Shown piece by piece: positions 6,355 through 7,964 of a DNA stretch of 7,964 bases; within the stretch, counting starts at the first letter, position 1; every line of letters starts with the position of its first letter. Below the pieces are notes generated by a model. It was not told where the DNA came from and did no database searches. It saw only the letters and a program-made list of their open reading frames with translations. Where the stretch lies: the NCBI GenBank assembly GCA_900553635.1, contig USDU01000115.1, forward strand, positions 1 through 7,964. The letters run 5' to 3'. The translations under genes were made by a program, and so were the position numbers. The stretch comes from an uncultured Lachnospiraceae bacterium (GTDB taxonomy: Bacteria > Bacillota_A > Clostridia > Lachnospirales > Lachnospiraceae).

Positions 6355-7329
6355 TTATGAGTTAGTGTTATATAATTTTTTCTTGATTCGAATATCGCTT
6401 CCGGGCAGCTGCCGGATGGTGTAGCTGCTGATGATCCGGGAAAGGGTACGCTCAGAGTAGATGCTGCGGAGCGCCTCCATATCCAGATTCGAGGAAATCA
6501 GCGTGGACTTTTTACGCAAAATCCGTTCATTGATACACAGGAAAAATTGGGATACCGTAAAGGAATTCGGCAGCTCCGTGCCCAGATCGTCGATGATCAG
6601 CAGGTCGCAGTCAAAGAGATAGGGGTAGGTCTGCTGGTAATTCTGCGCGCTACGCTCGCCTCCAAAAGCTGCTTTCGACAGCATATCAAAGAGCTGAAAG
6701 GCAGTCAGGTAGACGACGGAATGGCAGCTGTCCATGAGCTCCCTGGCAATGCAGTTAGAGAGAAAGGTCTTGCCGGTGCCCACGGCGCCCAGAAGCAGAA
6801 GATTCTGAAACTGCTTATCAAAATTCTCAATGAAGAGCCGGGCTTCCGCCACGGTGCGGCGCATGGAATCCCTGTCATCGCCATCATACCAGTTATAGGA
6901 GAAAGTGTCAAAGTTTTCCTGCTTTAAAACATCATTTAAATTGGATTGATGATATAATAAATCAATTTCGGCCTGGAGAAAGCAATGGCATTTCTCCGCG
7001 CCGATGAAGCCGGTGTCCTGACAGTCCGGGCAGACGTAGACAGGCTTCATCGCCTCCGGCGTCAGCCCGTGGGCAGAAAGAAGGGCGCTGCGCTGCTCCT
7101 GAAGGGCCTTCAGACGGCTTTTGAGCCCGTCCCTGCGGGACGGCGCGTCTTCTACCGCAGAGCGTACCAGAGCGGCCTGACAGGTCGTAATATCGGCCTC
7201 CAGAGCAGACAGCTCCGGGATATCCTTCTGAAGCTGCTCCATGCGCGCTTCATACTCCTGGCGGCTCCGGGCCTGCCGGGCTGCATACATGCGCATGATG
7301 GAATCATACTGGGTGTTCATAAGAGACAT
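6355..7329 (-). CDS. DnaC/DnaI-like AAA+ replicative helicase loader
   Basis: This ATPase probably helps load the replicative helicase onto DNA at origins or restart sites. The 324 residues show a predicted coiled coil or helical N-terminus (about 15-90, rich in Glu, Gln and Arg); a four-cysteine zinc-binding knuckle (Cys100, Cys103, Cys114, Cys116; CPDC...CHC); and an AAA+ domain with Walker A GAVGTGKT (181-188), Walker B LLIIDD (243-248), a sensor-1-like TLISSN (276-281) and the SERTLSRI arginine region (292-299). The family also includes IstB transposition helpers, but the zinc knuckle, long N-terminus and DnaD-type neighbour favour a chromosomal helicase loader. The start at 7329 has GGAGG seven bases upstream; the next Met, three codons in, is too far from it. 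It follows the DnaD gene by 14 bases and precedes prs by 19. Confidence 0.9.
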   Translation of the reverse strand: MSLMNTQYDSIMRMYAARQARSRQEYEARMEQLQKDIPELSALEADITTCQAALVRSAVEDAPSRRDGLKSRLKALQEQRSALLSAHGLTPEAMKPVYVCPDCQDTGFIGAEKCHCFLQAEIDLLYHQSNLNDVLKQENFDTFSYNWYDGDDRDSMRRTVAEARLFIENFDKQFQNLLLLGAVGTGKTFLSNCIARELMDSCHSVVYLTAFQLFDMLSKAAFGGERSAQNYQQTYPYLFDCDLLIIDDLGTELPNSFTVSQFFLCINERILRKKSTLISSNLDMEALRSIYSERTLSRIISSYTIRQLPGSDIRIKKKLYNTNS

Positions 7330-7336
7330 AAGGCGT

Positions 7337-7341
7337 CCTCC
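7337..7341 (-). promoter_or_regulatory. Ribosome binding site of the helicase loader
   Basis: GGAGG on the minus strand lies in the 14-base gap between the DnaD-type stop and the loader ATG, seven bases from the start. It selects the first Met over the one three codons later. Confidence 0.75.
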
Positions 7342-7343
7342 GG

Positions 7344-7964
7344 TTATTGGTTAATGAGCTGCTTTTCCAGCTCTTTGAAATCATAGTCCCGTTCCTGAAA
7401 ATTATGGAAGCGGTTGGGCGCGGCGGGCCGTTTGGGAGCCGTGGACGCGGGTTCCGTCTGAGACTTCCGGTCGCTCCGGTTTCGGTCGGCACTCTGGATA
7501 TCGTTTAAGGACTTTACACCCTGCTTCTTCCAGGATGCCAGAATCTTGTCCGTGTAGGGAAAGCTTGGCTGGTGAATGGCTGCCATGGTGCGGCTGCAGG
7601 CCTCGGAAATCACTTCCAGTGAGAAACCGTAGTCCTTGAGCCATTTATCCATACAGGCGATCTCCGCGTCCACCGGATTGCGTCCGGCGATGCCGAAGGC
7701 CTTCAGAATCTTGAAATAAGCCCGGTTATAGATGGTCACCTGTTCCCTGGCCTGGGTTACGGTGGTGCAGCCGGCCTGATGCCAGGCACGGGCCGTTGCT
7801 TCTATGTAATGGATGCTTTTGTGTCCGCCTGATACGGAGTATTCCACGAGATATTCTATCAGGGACGGACTGAAGCCGAAGATATCGTGTAAATCCAGAA
7901 TTTTGCTGACCTCGGTGGAGCTTAAGGGCTTGCCCAGATACTGCTCGCAGATGAAGAGGAGCTG
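7344..7964 (-). CDS. DnaD-domain replication initiation protein, 5' end outside the window
   Basis: This is a primosome protein of the DnaD/DnaB (Firmicutes) type that binds DNA and helps recruit the helicase and its loader. The frame stays open to the right edge, so the 206 visible residues are the C-terminal part; a shorter reading from an internal GTG at 7847 would cut a conserved domain and is rejected. Two consecutive DnaD-type units can be seen. The first (about 1-75) includes FICEQYLGKPLSSTEVSKIL and a degenerate Y-x3-T-x3-W (Tyr53, Trp61). The second (about 80-157) has the family motif Y-x3-I-x3-W (Tyr137, Ile141, Trp145). A low-complexity Ser/Pro/Arg linker (158-184) leads to a short acidic-aromatic tail, FQERDYDFKELEKQL, probably a partner-binding or conserved end motif. 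The missing N-terminus would be a winged helix. It lies 14 bases before the loader gene. Confidence 0.9.
   Translation of the reverse strand, partial: QLLFICEQYLGKPLSSTEVSKILDLHDIFGFSPSLIEYLVEYSVSGGHKSIHYIEATARAWHQAGCTTVTQAREQVTIYNRAYFKILKAFGIAGRNPVDAEIACMDKWLKDYGFSLEVISEACSRTMAAIHQPSFPYTDKILASWKKQGVKSLNDIQSADRNRSDRKSQTEPASTAPKRPAAPNRFHNFQERDYDFKELEKQLINQ

Noticed and set aside
6950..6958. TGATATAAT, a plus-strand extended -10 look-alike inside the loader gene
   Set aside because: It has no matching -35, drives no plus-strand gene, and sits in A/T-rich codons of a minus-strand gene, so chance is the simplest explanation.
7344..7847. Start of the DnaD-type gene at the internal GTG at 7847
   Set aside because: The frame continues upstream to the window edge with conserved DnaD residues, so this would cut a domain. 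The true start lies outside.

Overview
The window looks like ordinary chromosome from a Gram-positive anaerobe of the Clostridia, most probably Lachnospiraceae. The reasons are strong GGAGG-type ribosome binding sites, moderate GC, a DnaD/DnaC-like replication pair (a Firmicutes trait), the long clostridial form of PRPP synthetase, and a sensor kinase and regulator whose ends resemble Lachnospiraceae proteins. The assignment comes from protein character and was not tested by a search. There is no phage, transposase, CRISPR array, rRNA or tRNA.

Left part, plus strand: the 3' part of a class II ketose-bisphosphate aldolase (central sugar metabolism) is cut by the window start. A hairpin follows, whose T-run faces the opposite direction. 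Next is a 593-residue polytopic membrane protein of GT-C glycosyltransferase character, read from a GTG start. A weak terminator-like hairpin and an extended -10 promoter then lead into a two-gene signalling operon. The membrane histidine kinase comes first and the OmpR-type response regulator second, joined by an ATGA overlap.

Right part, minus strand: a tightly packed run reads in from the right edge. It holds a DnaD-domain replication protein (5' end outside the window), a DnaC-like AAA+ helicase loader with a zinc finger, and prs (PRPP synthetase). Gaps are 14 and 19 bases, each with its own ribosome binding site. Primosome assembly is thus linked to nucleotide precursor supply. This run converges on the two-component operon, and one perfect hairpin with A/T tracts on both sides can terminate both.

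The most unusual stretch is between the convergent genes, about 4970-5130. The last nine codons of the response regulator recur 84 bases downstream, in the same frame, with four differences that are all synonymous. Between the two copies lies an inverted copy of part of the same tail and two tiny hairpins. This looks like the scar of gene replacement, template switching, or insertion of a small palindromic element. Everything else has an ordinary explanation, and I found no convincing new multi-gene system.
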